From assembly GCF_004151105.1 (NCBI RefSeq), contig NZ_PHRF01000162.1:91409-155408 (forward strand): a stretch of DNA of 64,000 nt, given 5' to 3'. The notes below the pieces were generated by a model. That model was not told the origin of the DNA. It did not search any database and saw nothing but the letters and a program-made list of their open reading frames with translations. This document shows, one piece after another, positions 15,485 to 23,936 of the stretch. This stretch comes from Streptomyces sp. L-9-10. GTDB taxonomy: Bacteria; Actinomycetota; Actinomycetes; Streptomycetales; Streptomycetaceae. Position numbers and translations under genes: made by a program. The first letter of the stretch is position 1; every line of letters begins with the position of its first letter.

Positions 15485-16275
15485 CGGCGGTCGATCTCCT
15501 CGCCAAGGGCGAGCTGACGGTGCTCGGGCGGATCCGCGAGGCGTCCAACGCGGTGCTCTACTGCTCCGTCTCGTACGAGGGGGAGGAAGCCCACTGCGTC
15601 TACAAGCCCGTCGCGGGCGAACGGCCCCTGTGGGACTTTCCCGACGGCACGCTGGCCCAGCGCGAGGTGGCGGCGTACGAGGTCTCCGAGGCGACCGGCT
15701 GGGGGCTGGTGCCCCCGACCGTGCTCCGGGACGGACCCCACGGCGAGGGCATGTGCCAGCTGTGGATCGAGGCGGACACGGACGGGACCGCCACGCCGCT
15801 GCTGGCTCTCGTCGAGGAGGAGGAGCCGGGCGAGGGCTGGAAGGCGATCGGCCTCGCCGAGGTCGGCGAGGGGGAGACCGCCCTGCTGGTGCACGCGGAC
15901 GACGAGCGGCTGCGCCGCCTCGCCGTGCTCGACGCGGTGATCAACAACGGTGACCGCAAGGGCGGCCATCTGCTGCCCGCGCCCGGGGGCCGGCTGTACG
16001 CCATCGACCACGGCGTCACCTTCAACGTCGAGGACAAGCTGCGCACCCTGCTGTGGGGCTGGGCCGGCGAGCCCCTGCCCGCGCCGGTGATCGAGGTGCT
16101 CGGCAGGCTGGAGGAGGCCCTGACGGAGGGCGCGCCCCTCGCCACCCGGCTGGCCGAATTGCTCACGGTGGCCGAGACCGACGCCATCCGGTCCCGCGTG
16201 GGTGAACTGCGCCACACGGGCCGCCACCCGGAACCCTCGGGACAGTGGCCCGCGATCCCCTGGCCACCCGTCTGA
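15448..16275 (+). CDS. SCO1664 family, PI3/4-kinase-like or HipA-like protein
   Basis: 275 residues; ATG at 15448 preceded by GGAAGG, inside the end of DUF3090. Kinase-like features visible: a lysine in AHCVYKPVAGERPLWDFPDGTLAQREVAAYEVS (ATP-binding Lys and following Glu), a catalytic-loop-like LDAVINNGDRKGGHLLP and a metal-binding-like YAIDHGVTFN. This order matches the distant phosphatidylinositol 3/4-kinase and HipA fold. The family is known by the S. coelicolor locus SCO1664 and has no proven substrate. Neighbouring phosphatase and mshC suggest a shared control circuit, which is inference. Confidence 0.88.
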   Translation: MPAPERIPPRSVTAVDLLAKGELTVLGRIREASNAVLYCSVSYEGEEAHCVYKPVAGERPLWDFPDGTLAQREVAAYEVSEATGWGLVPPTVLRDGPHGEGMCQLWIEADTDGTATPLLALVEEEEPGEGWKAIGLAEVGEGETALLVHADDERLRRLAVLDAVINNGDRKGGHLLPAPGGRLYAIDHGVTFNVEDKLRTLLWGWAGEPLPAPVIEVLGRLEEALTEGAPLATRLAELLTVAETDAIRSRVGELRHTGRHPEPSGQWPAIPWPPV

Positions 16276-16389
16276 CCACGGCAGGAGACCGGACCGGCGC
16301 GGGTCGTGCGACCTGGGGCGCCGGTTCCGTCCGCGGCCCGGAGCAGCCCCCGGCGGATCGCGCAAGAGCGCCCAATAGGCCAGGACCAC

Positions 16390-16428
16390 CCATCCGGTTC
16401 GTATGCGGAACATCCATCCGGTTACGCT
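16390..16428 (+). promoter_or_regulatory. mshC promoter region with a 10-bp direct repeat
   Basis: CCATCCGGTT occurs at 16390-16399 and 16414-16423, 24 bp apart. The second copy abuts a -10 box TACGCT (16423-16428) that ends 6 nt before the mshC ATG. No Shine-Dalgarno is present, suggesting a leaderless mshC mRNA. The direct repeat could be an operator. Confidence 0.5.
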
Positions 16429-16434
16429 CATGAC

Positions 16435-17664
16435 ATGCATGCCTGGCCCGCTTCCGAGGTCCCCGCCCTGCCTGGCAAGGGCCGCGACCTCAGGATTCAC
16501 GACACCGCGACCGATGGCCGAGTAACCCTCGAGCCCGGTCCCGTCGCCCGTATCTACGTCTGCGGCATCACCCCGTACGACGCGACCCATATGGGTCACG
16601 CGGCGACCTACAACGCGTTCGACCTCGTTCAGCGCGTGTGGCTCGACACCAAGCGGCAGGTTCACTACGTCCAGAACGTGACCGATATCGACGATCCGTT
16701 GCTGGAGCGCGCGCAGCGCGACGGAGAGGACTGGACCGGGCTCGCGGAGCGCGAGACGGCGCTCTTCCGGGAGGACATGACCGCCCTTCGCATGCTGCCG
16801 CCCCAGCACTACATCGGCGCCGTGGAGGCGATACCGGGCATCGTGCCGCTGGTGGAGCGGCTGCGCGACGCGGGGGCCGCGTATGAACTCGACGGTGACA
16901 TCTACTTCTCCGTGGAGGCCGACCCGCACTTCGGCGAGGTCTCACGCCTCGACGCGGAGACCATGCGGCTGCTCTCCGCCGAGCGCGGCGGCGACCCCGA
17001 CCGGCCCGGCAAGAAGAACCCCCTCGACCCGATCCTCTGGCTGGCCGCCCGTCCCGGTGAGCCCAGTTGGGACGGGGGCAGTCTGGGCCGCGGCCGGCCC
17101 GGCTGGCACATCGAGTGTGTGGCCATCGCCCTGGACCATCTGGGCATGGGCTTCGACGTCCAGGGCGGCGGCAGCGATCTGGCCTTCCCGCACCACGAGA
17201 TGGGCGCCTCGCACGCCCAGGCGCTGACCGGCGAGCACCCGTTCGCCCGTGCCTATGTGCACGCCGGAATGGTCGCGCTGGACGGCGAGAAGATGTCCAA
17301 GTCCAAGGGCAATCTGGTCTTCGTCTCGACGCTGCGCCGCGAGGGCGTGGACCCGGCGGCGATCCGGCTCGCGCTCCTCGCGCACCACTACCGCTCCGAC
17401 TGGGAGTGGACGGACCAGGTGCTCCAGGACGCCGTGGAGCGGCTGGCGCGCTGGCGGGCCGCGGTGTCGCGGCCCGACGGGCCCTCGGCCGAGGCGGTGG
17501 TCGACGAGATCCGTGCGGCGCTGGCGGACGATCTGGACGCCCCCGCGGCGCTCGTGGCCGTCGACCGCTGGGCGGCGCTCCAGGACACCACGGGCGGTAC
17601 GGACGAGGGGGCGCCCGGAGTGGTGTCGCGCGCCGTCGACGCGCTGCTCGGAGTCGCGCTGTAA
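16435..17664 (+). CDS. mshC: Cysteine:GlcN-Ins ligase, mycothiol biosynthesis
   Basis: 409 residues. Class I tRNA-synthetase-like ATP-dependent ligase joining L-cysteine to 1-D-myo-inosityl glucosaminide, the third step to mycothiol. The HIGH-type motif is THMGHA (51-56) and KMSKS is EKMSKSKGN (286-290). Zinc/cysteine-binding residues are visible as C43 in [10 protein letters not shown]228 in WHIECVAIA and H253/H254 in FPHHEMGAS. It is distinguished from CysS by length (CysS is longer, with an extra anticodon domain) and by the actinobacterial MshC opening [16 protein letters not shown]. Lies downstream of the phosphatase-DUF3090-kinase-like row but has its own promoter signal. Confidence 0.97.
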   Translation: MHAWPASEVPALPGKGRDLRIHDTATDGRVTLEPGPVARIYVCGITPYDATHMGHAATYNAFDLVQRVWLDTKRQVHYVQNVTDIDDPLLERAQRDGEDWTGLAERETALFREDMTALRMLPPQHYIGAVEAIPGIVPLVERLRDAGAAYELDGDIYFSVEADPHFGEVSRLDAETMRLLSAERGGDPDRPGKKNPLDPILWLAARPGEPSWDGGSLGRGRPGWHIECVAIALDHLGMGFDVQGGGSDLAFPHHEMGASHAQALTGEHPFARAYVHAGMVALDGEKMSKSKGNLVFVSTLRREGVDPAAIRLALLAHHYRSDWEWTDQVLQDAVERLARWRAAVSRPDGPSAEAVVDEIRAALADDLDAPAALVAVDRWAALQDTTGGTDEGAPGVVSRAVDALLGVAL

Positions 17665-17667
17665 GGG

Positions 17668-17708
17668 TCCTTGTCCCGGCGGGTGTTGGAGCCGGGACGG
17701 GACAAGGA
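17668..17708 (+). terminator. mshC terminator hairpin
   Basis: TCCTTGTCCCG (17668-17678) is the exact complement of CGGGACAAGGA (17698-17708), an 11-bp stem directly after the mshC stop. Confidence 0.7.
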
Positions 17709-17737
17709 TCGGCTGGTCCGGGAGCGGTACGGCGGTA

Positions 17738-17779
17738 CGGGAGCGGGGCGGTGCCAGAAAGGCGCCGCCCCGCTCCCGC
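17738..17779. terminator. Large hairpin between mshC and parJ
   Basis: CGGGAGCGGGGCGG-T-GCC pairs with GGC-G-CCGCCCCGCTCCCG around loop AGAAA, about 17 bp with one mismatch. It probably terminates parJ and backs up mshC. Confidence 0.75.
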
Positions 17780-17824
17780 GTACTTCTCGTGCCGTGCGTT
17801 CCCGGTCCCGTTCCGGTCGCGTGC

Positions 17825-18895
17825 TCAGTCCTCGGCGGGACCGTCGTCCTCGGTGCCTGTGTCCCCGTCATGACCGGTGTCCGGCCCGGGTCCCGGGCCC
17901 CGCTCGGGACCGGGACCCTGCTCGGGGCCCTTGCCCGTGTCGGGGCCGCCGCGCGGTGGTTTCTGCGGGCGGCGCCGGCCACCCGGCGCGTCGCGCAGAT
18001 ACGGCGGACCTTCACCACTCTCCGAGGCATGGCTTCCCGGCCCCTGGCCGGGATCGCCGTCACGCCGGCGCAGATACCGCTCGAACTCCCGGGCGATGGC
18101 CTCGCCGGACGCCTCGGGAAGCTCCGCGGTGTCCCGCGCCTCCTCCAGCGACTGGACGTACTCCGCCACCTCGCTGTCCTCGGCGGCCAGTTGGTCCACC
18201 CCCAGCTGCCAGGCCCGTGCGTCCTCGGCCAGCTCACCCTGCGGGATACGGAGACCGATGAGGTCCTCCAGCCGGTTGAGGAGCGCCAGCGTGGCCTTCG
18301 GGTTGGGCGGCTGCGACACATAGTGCGGTACGGCGGCCCACAGACTCACCGCGGGCACCCCCGCGTGCGTGCAGGCCTCCTGGAGGATGCCGACGATGCC
18401 GGTCGGCCCCTCGTACCGGGTCTCCTCCAGGTCCATCGTCCTGGCCAGGTCCGTGTCGGAGGTGACCCCGCTGACCGGCACCGGCCGGGTGTGCGGGGTG
18501 TCGCCGAGCAGCGCGCCCAGGATGACCACCATCTCGACGCCCAGCTCATGGGCGAAGCCGAGCAGCTCGTTGCAGAACGAGCGCCAGCGCATGGACGGCT
18601 CGATCCCGCGGACCAGCACCAGATCACGGGGCTTCTCACCGCCGACCCGCACCACGGAGAGCCGGGTGGTCGGCCAGGTGATCTTCCGCAGGCCGCCCTC
18701 CAGATAGACCGTGGGCCGGTTGACCTGGAAGTCGTAGTAGTCCTCGGCGTCCAGCGCCGCGAACACCTCGCCCTTCCACTCCCGGTCCAGATGAGCCACC
18801 GCGGTGGAGGCCGCGTCGCCCGCGTCGTTCCAGCCCTCGAACGCGGCCACCATGACCGGGTCGATCAGCTCGGGAACCCCCTCGAGCTCGATCAC
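17825..18895 (-). CDS. parJ: PAC2 family protein ParJ
   Basis: 356 residues from the GTG at 18895, chosen because AAGGAGG (RC of 18902-18908) lies six bases upstream; the ATG 13 codons earlier has none. Residues 1-260 form a PAC2 (proteasome-assembly-chaperone-like) domain: VIELEGVPELIDPVMVAAFEGWNDAGDAAS, VRGIEPSMRWRSFCNELLG, GVTSDTDLARTMDLEETRYEGPTGIVG. The last 100 residues are a disordered Gly/Pro/Glu-rich tail with GPGPERGPGPGPDTG repeats. S. coelicolor ParJ (SCO1662) binds ParA and limits its polymerisation during sporulation septation (published work recalled). Identity is inferred from family and synteny next to mshC. Possible confusion: other PAC2 paralogues. Confidence 0.85.
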   Translation of the reverse strand: MIELEGVPELIDPVMVAAFEGWNDAGDAASTAVAHLDREWKGEVFAALDAEDYYDFQVNRPTVYLEGGLRKITWPTTRLSVVRVGGEKPRDLVLVRGIEPSMRWRSFCNELLGFAHELGVEMVVILGALLGDTPHTRPVPVSGVTSDTDLARTMDLEETRYEGPTGIVGILQEACTHAGVPAVSLWAAVPHYVSQPPNPKATLALLNRLEDLIGLRIPQGELAEDARAWQLGVDQLAAEDSEVAEYVQSLEEARDTAELPEASGEAIAREFERYLRRRDGDPGQGPGSHASESGEGPPYLRDAPGGRRRPQKPPRGGPDTGKGPEQGPGPERGPGPGPDTGHDGDTGTEDDGPAED

Positions 18896-19072
18896 CCAGT
18901 GCCTCCTTCCGAAGTTCCCTCTCGTACGCACCAACCTTACGGCTTCACGCCTGCCCGCCCGCAGCCCCTTGCCCGGCAGGGTGAACTTCGCCGTACCGGG
19001 GCATAGCCCAAAGAATCACGGTCCCGCACCGACGATTCATCCGAGCTGTGATCGTAATTTTCGTCCCGGCCC

Positions 19073-19112
19073 TGGACGATCGGGCGTCCACGGCGCTATA
19101 CATCGGATGACC
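19073..19112 (+). promoter_or_regulatory. Fuconate operon promoter overlapped by an operator-like site
   Basis: -35 TGGACG (19073-19078), 18-bp spacer, -10 TATACA (19097-19102). The sequence ATACATC-G-GATGACC (19098-19112) overlaps the -10 and matches 11 of 14 arm positions of the perfect palindrome ATACATC-C-GATGTAT found upstream of the FadR-type regulator at 25690-25704. It is well placed for repression by blocking RNA polymerase. Confidence 0.65.
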
Positions 19113-19115
19113 AAA

Positions 19116-19130
19116 AGAGATCCGATGTTC
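19116..19130 (+). promoter_or_regulatory. Second operator-like copy before the fuconate operon
   Basis: AGAGATCCGATGTTC (19116-19130) matches 11 of 15 positions of ATACATCCGATGTAT, keeping the ATCCGATGT core. Its centre is 18 bp from the first site, 17 bases before the start codon. Confidence 0.5.
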
Positions 19131-19146
19131 TTCTCAAGGGGCGTGT

Positions 19147-20466
19147 ATGAGTCAGACCGTCACGGGATTCGAGGTTCACGACATCCGCTTCCCCACCTCG
19201 GAACAGCTCGACGGCTCCGACGCGATGAACCCCGATCCCGATTACTCGGCCGCCTATGTGGTCCTGCGTACCGACGACGGCGCGGAGGGGCACGGCCTCT
19301 GCTTCACCATCGGGCGCGGCAACGACGTCACCTCGGCCGCCATCGGGGCGCTGCGCCCCTACGTCGTCGGGCGCCCGGCCCCCCGCACCGCGGCCGATCT
19401 CGCCGCGCTCTCCATCGAACTGACCCATGACTCGCAACTGCGGTGGCTCGGCCCGGAGAAGGGCGTGATGCACATGGCGGCGGGCGCCGTCATCAACGCC
19501 GCCTGGGATCTCGCGGCGAAGAGCGCGGGAAGACCCGTCTGGGAGTTCCTCTCCGCGATGACGCCGGAAGAGATCGTCTCGCTCGTCGACTTCCGCTATC
19601 TGACCGACGCCCTCACCCCGGACGAGGCGCTGGACATCCTGCGCGCCGCGGAGCCGGGGCGCGCCGAGCGCACCGCCCGGCTGCGGGCCGAGGGTTACCC
19701 CGCGTACACCACTTCGCCCGGCTGGCTCGGCTACGACGACGCCAAACTGGTGACGCTCGCCGAGCAGGCGGTCGCCGACGGCTTCGAACAGATCAAGCTG
19801 AAGGTCGGCGGCGATCTCGACGACGACGTCCGGCGGATGAAGCTGGCCCGCGCCGCCGTCGGCCCCGGCATCCGGATCGCCGTCGACGCCAACCAGCGCT
19901 GGGACGTGTCCGAGGCGGTGCGCTGGATGTCGGCCCTCGCGCCGTACGAACCGCACTGGATCGAGGAGCCGACCAGTCCCGACGACATCCTCGGCCACGC
20001 CGCCATCCGGGCCGGCCAGCCGGTCAAGGTGGCCACCGGCGAGCATGTCGCCAACCGGGTCGTCTTCAAGCAGCTGCTCCAGGCGGGCGCCGTCGACTAT
20101 GTCCAGATCGACGCGGCGCGGGTCGCCGGCGTCAACGAGAATCTGGCGATCCTGCTGCTCGCGGCCAAGTTCGGCGTGCCCGTCTGCCCGCACGCGGGCG
20201 GTGTCGGGCTCTGCGAACTGGTCCAGCATCTCTCGATGTTCGACTACGTCGCCGTCTCCGGCAGCCTGGAGGGGCGGGTCATCGAGTACGTCGACCATCT
20301 CCACGAGCACTTCGCCGACCCGGCGGTGGTCGTCTCCGCGCGCTATCGGGCACCGAGCGCACCGGGCTTCTCCGCCCGGATGCTCCCCGAGTCCATCGCC
20401 GCGCACACCTACCCCGACGGGCCCGTCTGGCAGGCACGTCGCACCACCGAGGAGGCCGGCGCATGA
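19147..20466 (+). CDS. L-fuconate dehydratase (enolase superfamily)
   Basis: 439 residues. Opens [40 protein letters not shown], typical of L-fuconate dehydratases (FucD/ENOSF1 group). Mandelate-racemase type catalytic residues are visible: KxK in QIKLKVGG, metal ligands Asp in IAVDANQRW, Glu in [10 protein letters not shown] and Glu in ATGEHVAN, and the base His in [10 protein letters not shown]. It removes water from L-fuconate to give 2-keto-3-deoxy-L-fuconate in non-phosphorylative L-fucose breakdown. First gene of an operon with an SDR and an ABC importer; its stop overlaps the SDR start. Related acid sugars cannot be excluded. Confidence 0.9.
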   Translation: MSQTVTGFEVHDIRFPTSEQLDGSDAMNPDPDYSAAYVVLRTDDGAEGHGLCFTIGRGNDVTSAAIGALRPYVVGRPAPRTAADLAALSIELTHDSQLRWLGPEKGVMHMAAGAVINAAWDLAAKSAGRPVWEFLSAMTPEEIVSLVDFRYLTDALTPDEALDILRAAEPGRAERTARLRAEGYPAYTTSPGWLGYDDAKLVTLAEQAVADGFEQIKLKVGGDLDDDVRRMKLARAAVGPGIRIAVDANQRWDVSEAVRWMSALAPYEPHWIEEPTSPDDILGHAAIRAGQPVKVATGEHVANRVVFKQLLQAGAVDYVQIDAARVAGVNENLAILLLAAKFGVPVCPHAGGVGLCELVQHLSMFDYVAVSGSLEGRVIEYVDHLHEHFADPAVVVSARYRAPSAPGFSARMLPESIAAHTYPDGPVWQARRTTEEAGA

Positions 20467-21257
20467 CCGCCGCGGAGGCAGGAGCAGGACAGGTACGGGA
20501 TTTCGCGGGGCTCGGCGCGCTCGTGACCGGCGGCGCCTCGGGGATCGGGGCGGCCGTCGCGACCCTGCTGCTCGCGCGGGGCGCCCGGGTCGCCGTACTG
20601 GACCGCGAGACCGCCGGAGCACCCGCCGGAACGCTGGCCCTCACCGCCGACGTCACCGACGACGCGGCGGTACGGGCGGCCGTGGACGCGGCGGCCGAGG
20701 AGTTCGGCGGGCTGCACACGGTCGTCTCCAACGCGGGGATCGGCGCCATCGGCACCGTCGCGGACAACTCCGACGAGGAGTGGTCGCGGGTCCTCGACAT
20801 CAATGTCCTCGGCATGGTCCGCACCGCACGGCACGCGCTGCCCCATCTGCGCCGTACGGCCGCCGAACGGCCCGGCTGCGTCTCGATCACCCAGACCTGT
20901 TCCATCGCCGCCACCGCGGGGCTGCCGCAGCGCGCCCTGTACAGCGCCAGCAAGGGAGCGGTCCTCTCGCTGACGCTGGCGATGGCGGCCGACCATGTCC
21001 GCGAGGGCATCCGCGTCAACTGCGTCAACCCCGGTACCGCCGATACGCCCTGGGTCGGCAGACTGCTCGACCAGGCCCAGGACCCCGCGGCCGAACGCGC
21101 CGCCCTCGAAGCGCGCCAGCCCACGGGACGGCTGGTCGGCGCGGACGAGGTCGCCGCCGCCGTCGCCTATCTCGCCAGCCCGGCCGCCGCCGCCGTCACC
21201 GGCACGGCGCTCCCGGTCGACGGCGGAATGCAGGGCCTGCGCCTGCGCCCCGCCTGA
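20463..21257 (+). CDS. SDR oxidoreductase, likely 2-keto-3-deoxy-L-fuconate dehydrogenase
   Basis: 264 residues. Rossmann cofactor motif TGGASGIG (near residue 20), NAG motif in [10 protein letters not shown], catalytic Ser in [10 protein letters not shown] and YSASK (Tyr/Lys), then NPGTADTPW. Classical short-chain dehydrogenase. Overlap ATGA with fuconate dehydratase shows coupling, so oxidation of the dehydratase product is the most economical role. Upstream frame extension exists but lies inside the dehydratase gene. Substrate is inferred from context only. Confidence 0.9.
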   Translation: MTAAEAGAGQVRDFAGLGALVTGGASGIGAAVATLLLARGARVAVLDRETAGAPAGTLALTADVTDDAAVRAAVDAAAEEFGGLHTVVSNAGIGAIGTVADNSDEEWSRVLDINVLGMVRTARHALPHLRRTAAERPGCVSITQTCSIAATAGLPQRALYSASKGAVLSLTLAMAADHVREGIRVNCVNPGTADTPWVGRLLDQAQDPAAERAALEARQPTGRLVGADEVAAAVAYLASPAAAAVTGTALPVDGGMQGLRLRPA

Positions 21258-21300
21258 GCCGTACTCACGCATGCAACAGGGACAAAGGACGGTACAAACC

Positions 21301-22374
21301 ATGCCGCGACACCCCGTGGGGCGCCCCCCACTTCGCAGACTCCGTACGACGAGCGCCTCGGCCTGCGCCGTGCTGCTGGCCGTGACCGCCCTGGCGGGCT
21401 GCAACCGCGACCAGGGCAGCGACGCAGCCGGCGGCGGCAAGGTCGGTATCGACCTGCCGCGCAGCGACAGCGACTTCTGGAACTCCTATCAGCAGTACGT
21501 CGAGAAGGGCGTCAAGGACGGTGAGGTCGACGCGCTCTCCCTGACCAACTCGCAGAACGACATCGGCAAGCTCGTCTCCAACGTCCAGGTCTTCACCGAC
21601 CAGGGCGCCAAGGCCGTCGTCATGGCCCCGCAGGACACCGGGGCGATCGCCGAGACGCTCCAGACGCTGAGCGAGAAGAAGATCCCCGTCATCAGCGTCG
21701 ACACCCGGCCCGACAAGGGCGACGTCTACATGGTCGTACGGGCCGACAACCGCGCGTACGGCCAGAAGGCCTGCGAGTACCTGGGCGAGCAGCTCAAGGG
21801 CAAGGGCAAGGTCGTCGAGTTCCAGGGCGACCTCTCCTCCATCAACGGCCGTGACCGTTCGGAGGCGTTCAAGTCCTGCATGGACGAGAAGTTCCCCGGC
21901 ATCAAGGTCTTCGAGCTGGCCACCGAGTGGAAGGGCGATGTGGCCTCGGCGAAGCTCCAGTCGACGCTGGCCGCCCACCCCGACATCAACGGTATCTACA
22001 TGCAGGCGGGCGGCGTCTTCCTCCAGCCGACCCTGGCCCTGCTGGAGCAGAAGAAGCTCCTCAAGGCACCCGGCGAGGCGGGGCACATCACGATCATCTC
22101 CAACGACGGCATCCCCGAGGAGCTGGACGCGATCCGGGAGGGGAAGATCGACGCCACGGTCTCCCAGCCGGCCGACCTCTACGCCAAGTACGCGCTGTAC
22201 TGGGCGAAGCAGGCGCTGGCGGGCACCACGCCCGAGGAGGGGCCGACCGACCACGACTCCACGATCATCAAGATCCCGAACGGCTTCGAGGACCAGCTCC
22301 CCGCGCCGCTGGTGACCAAGGAGAACGTGGACGACCCGAAGCTCTGGGCGAACCAGCTGGAGAAGAAGAGCTAG
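21301..22374 (+). CDS. Sugar ABC transporter substrate-binding lipoprotein
   Basis: 357 residues from the ATG at 21301; an in-frame ATG at 21271 lacks a ribosome site. Lipoprotein signal with basic N-terminus (RRLRTTSASA) and lipobox LAGC, so Cys is lipidated and the protein sits on the outer face of the membrane. The mature part is a periplasmic-binding-protein type 1 fold of the RbsB class: SDFWNSYQQYVEKGVK, QGAKAVVMAPQDTGAIAETLQ, IPVISVDTRPDKGDVYMVVRADN, INGIYMQAGG. It should bind the monosaccharide (fucose, rhamnose or related) imported by the next two genes. Confidence 0.93.
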   Translation: MPRHPVGRPPLRRLRTTSASACAVLLAVTALAGCNRDQGSDAAGGGKVGIDLPRSDSDFWNSYQQYVEKGVKDGEVDALSLTNSQNDIGKLVSNVQVFTDQGAKAVVMAPQDTGAIAETLQTLSEKKIPVISVDTRPDKGDVYMVVRADNRAYGQKACEYLGEQLKGKGKVVEFQGDLSSINGRDRSEAFKSCMDEKFPGIKVFELATEWKGDVASAKLQSTLAAHPDINGIYMQAGGVFLQPTLALLEQKKLLKAPGEAGHITIISNDGIPEELDAIREGKIDATVSQPADLYAKYALYWAKQALAGTTPEEGPTDHDSTIIKIPNGFEDQLPAPLVTKENVDDPKLWANQLEKKS

Positions 22375-22376
22375 CC

Positions 22377-23936
22377 ATGGAACAGAAGCAGCGGGCCCCC
22401 GCCGCCGTCCACGCGGAAGGCATCGTCAAGCGCTTCGGTCCCACAGTGGCGCTCGACGGTGTCCGGCTCACCGTACGGCCCGGCGAGTCCCACGCGCTCG
22501 TCGGGCGCAACGGCGCGGGCAAATCCACCCTGGTCAGCGTGCTCACCGGGCTGCACCGGCCGGACGCGGGCGAGGTGACCTTCGGCGGCGAGCCCGCGCC
22601 CGCCTTCGGGGACACCTCGGCCTGGCAGTCCAAGGTCGCCTGTGTGTACCAGAAGTCGATGGTCGTGCCCGATCTGACCGTCGCCGAGAACCTGTTCCTC
22701 AACGACTACGGAGTGCGCGGATCCGGGGCCGGCGCGCGCCGTCTCATCAGCTGGCGGGGGCTGCGCCGGCAGGCGCGCGAACTGCTCGCCGGGTACGGGG
22801 TCGACGTCGACCCCGACGCCCGCGCCAAGGATCTCCCGGTCGAGCAGCGGCAGTTCGTGGAGATCGCGCGTGCGCTGTCCTTCGGCGCCCGGCTCATCAT
22901 CCTGGACGAGCCCACGGCGCAGCTCGACGCGCGCGGTATCCAGCGGCTCTTCGACAAGCTGCGCGAACTGCGCGACCAGGGTGTGGCGTTCCTCTTCATC
23001 TCCCACCATCTCCAGGAGGTGTACGAACTGTGCACCGCCGTCACGGTCTACCGGGACGCCCGTCATGTGCTGACCGCTCCGGTCGCCGAGCTGTCCAAGG
23101 CGGAGCTGGTGACGGCGATGACCGGCGAGTCCGCGGGGACGGCCGGCTCCTGGCACGCCGCGCGCGCGGACACGACGGACCCGTCGGACGCCGGGGACGC
23201 GGCCGCCGAGCCCGTACTGAAAGCCGAGGCGCTGGCGCTGGACGGCGAGTTCGAGCCGCTGGATCTCGCCGTACGGCCCGGTGAGGTGCTCGGTCTGGCC
23301 GGAGCCGCGGCCAGCGGCAACACCGCGCTCGGTGAGACGCTCGCCGGGATGCGCGCGGCGACCTCGGGACGGATATCCGTACGCGGCCGTACGGTGAAGC
23401 CGGGCAGCGTTCCGCACGCGCTGGACGCGGGCATCGGCTACATCCCCGAGGACCGGCACCGCCAGGGACTCGTCCTGGACCGCAGTGTCGCCGAGAACGC
23501 CACGCTCACGGTCACCGACCAGCTCGGCCCGTGGGGGACCGTACTGCCCTCACGGACCAGGGAGTTCGCCCGGGGCATGATCGAGTCGCTGGACATCAAG
23601 ACCCAGGGCCCCGAGCAGCCGGTCTCCGGGCTGTCGGGCGGCAATCAGCAGAAGGTCGTCGTCGCCCGCGCCCTGGCGCGCGGACCCAGTGCGCTGATCG
23701 CGCTGCGGCCCACCGCCGGCGTCGACGTCAAATCGAAGGACTCGCTGCTCGGCGTGGTGCGCCGGGTGGCCGACGAGGGCAGCGCGGCCGTGATCGTCTC
23801 GGACGAGCTGGACGATCTGCGGGTGTGCGACCGGGTGCTCGCCCTGTTCCACGGGCGTGTGGTGGCTACGTTCGGAAGTGGGTGGACCGACCGCGAACTG
23901 GTCGCCGCCATGGAAGGTGTGGGGGAGCGGGAATGA
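22377..23936 (+). CDS. Sugar ABC transporter, double ATP-binding protein (RbsA type)
   Basis: 519 residues with two nucleotide-binding domains. Domain 1 (to about 235) has an intact Walker A GRNGAGKST, signature region LPVEQRQFVEIARAL and Walker B LIILDEPTAQLD. Domain 2 keeps signature LSGGNQQKVVVARAL. It has a weak Walker A (GAAASGNTALGE) and a Walker B in which the usual ILDEP is replaced by IALRPTAGVD, lacking the Asp-Glu pair. Second-domain degeneracy in Walker A is known in RbsA-type proteins, but loss of the DE pair is more extreme. The start is two bases after the binding-protein stop; the end overlaps the permease start (ATGA). Confidence 0.93.
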   Translation: MEQKQRAPAAVHAEGIVKRFGPTVALDGVRLTVRPGESHALVGRNGAGKSTLVSVLTGLHRPDAGEVTFGGEPAPAFGDTSAWQSKVACVYQKSMVVPDLTVAENLFLNDYGVRGSGAGARRLISWRGLRRQARELLAGYGVDVDPDARAKDLPVEQRQFVEIARALSFGARLIILDEPTAQLDARGIQRLFDKLRELRDQGVAFLFISHHLQEVYELCTAVTVYRDARHVLTAPVAELSKAELVTAMTGESAGTAGSWHAARADTTDPSDAGDAAAEPVLKAEALALDGEFEPLDLAVRPGEVLGLAGAAASGNTALGETLAGMRAATSGRISVRGRTVKPGSVPHALDAGIGYIPEDRHRQGLVLDRSVAENATLTVTDQLGPWGTVLPSRTREFARGMIESLDIKTQGPEQPVSGLSGGNQQKVVVARALARGPSALIALRPTAGVDVKSKDSLLGVVRRVADEGSAAVIVSDELDDLRVCDRVLALFHGRVVATFGSGWTDRELVAAMEGVGERE

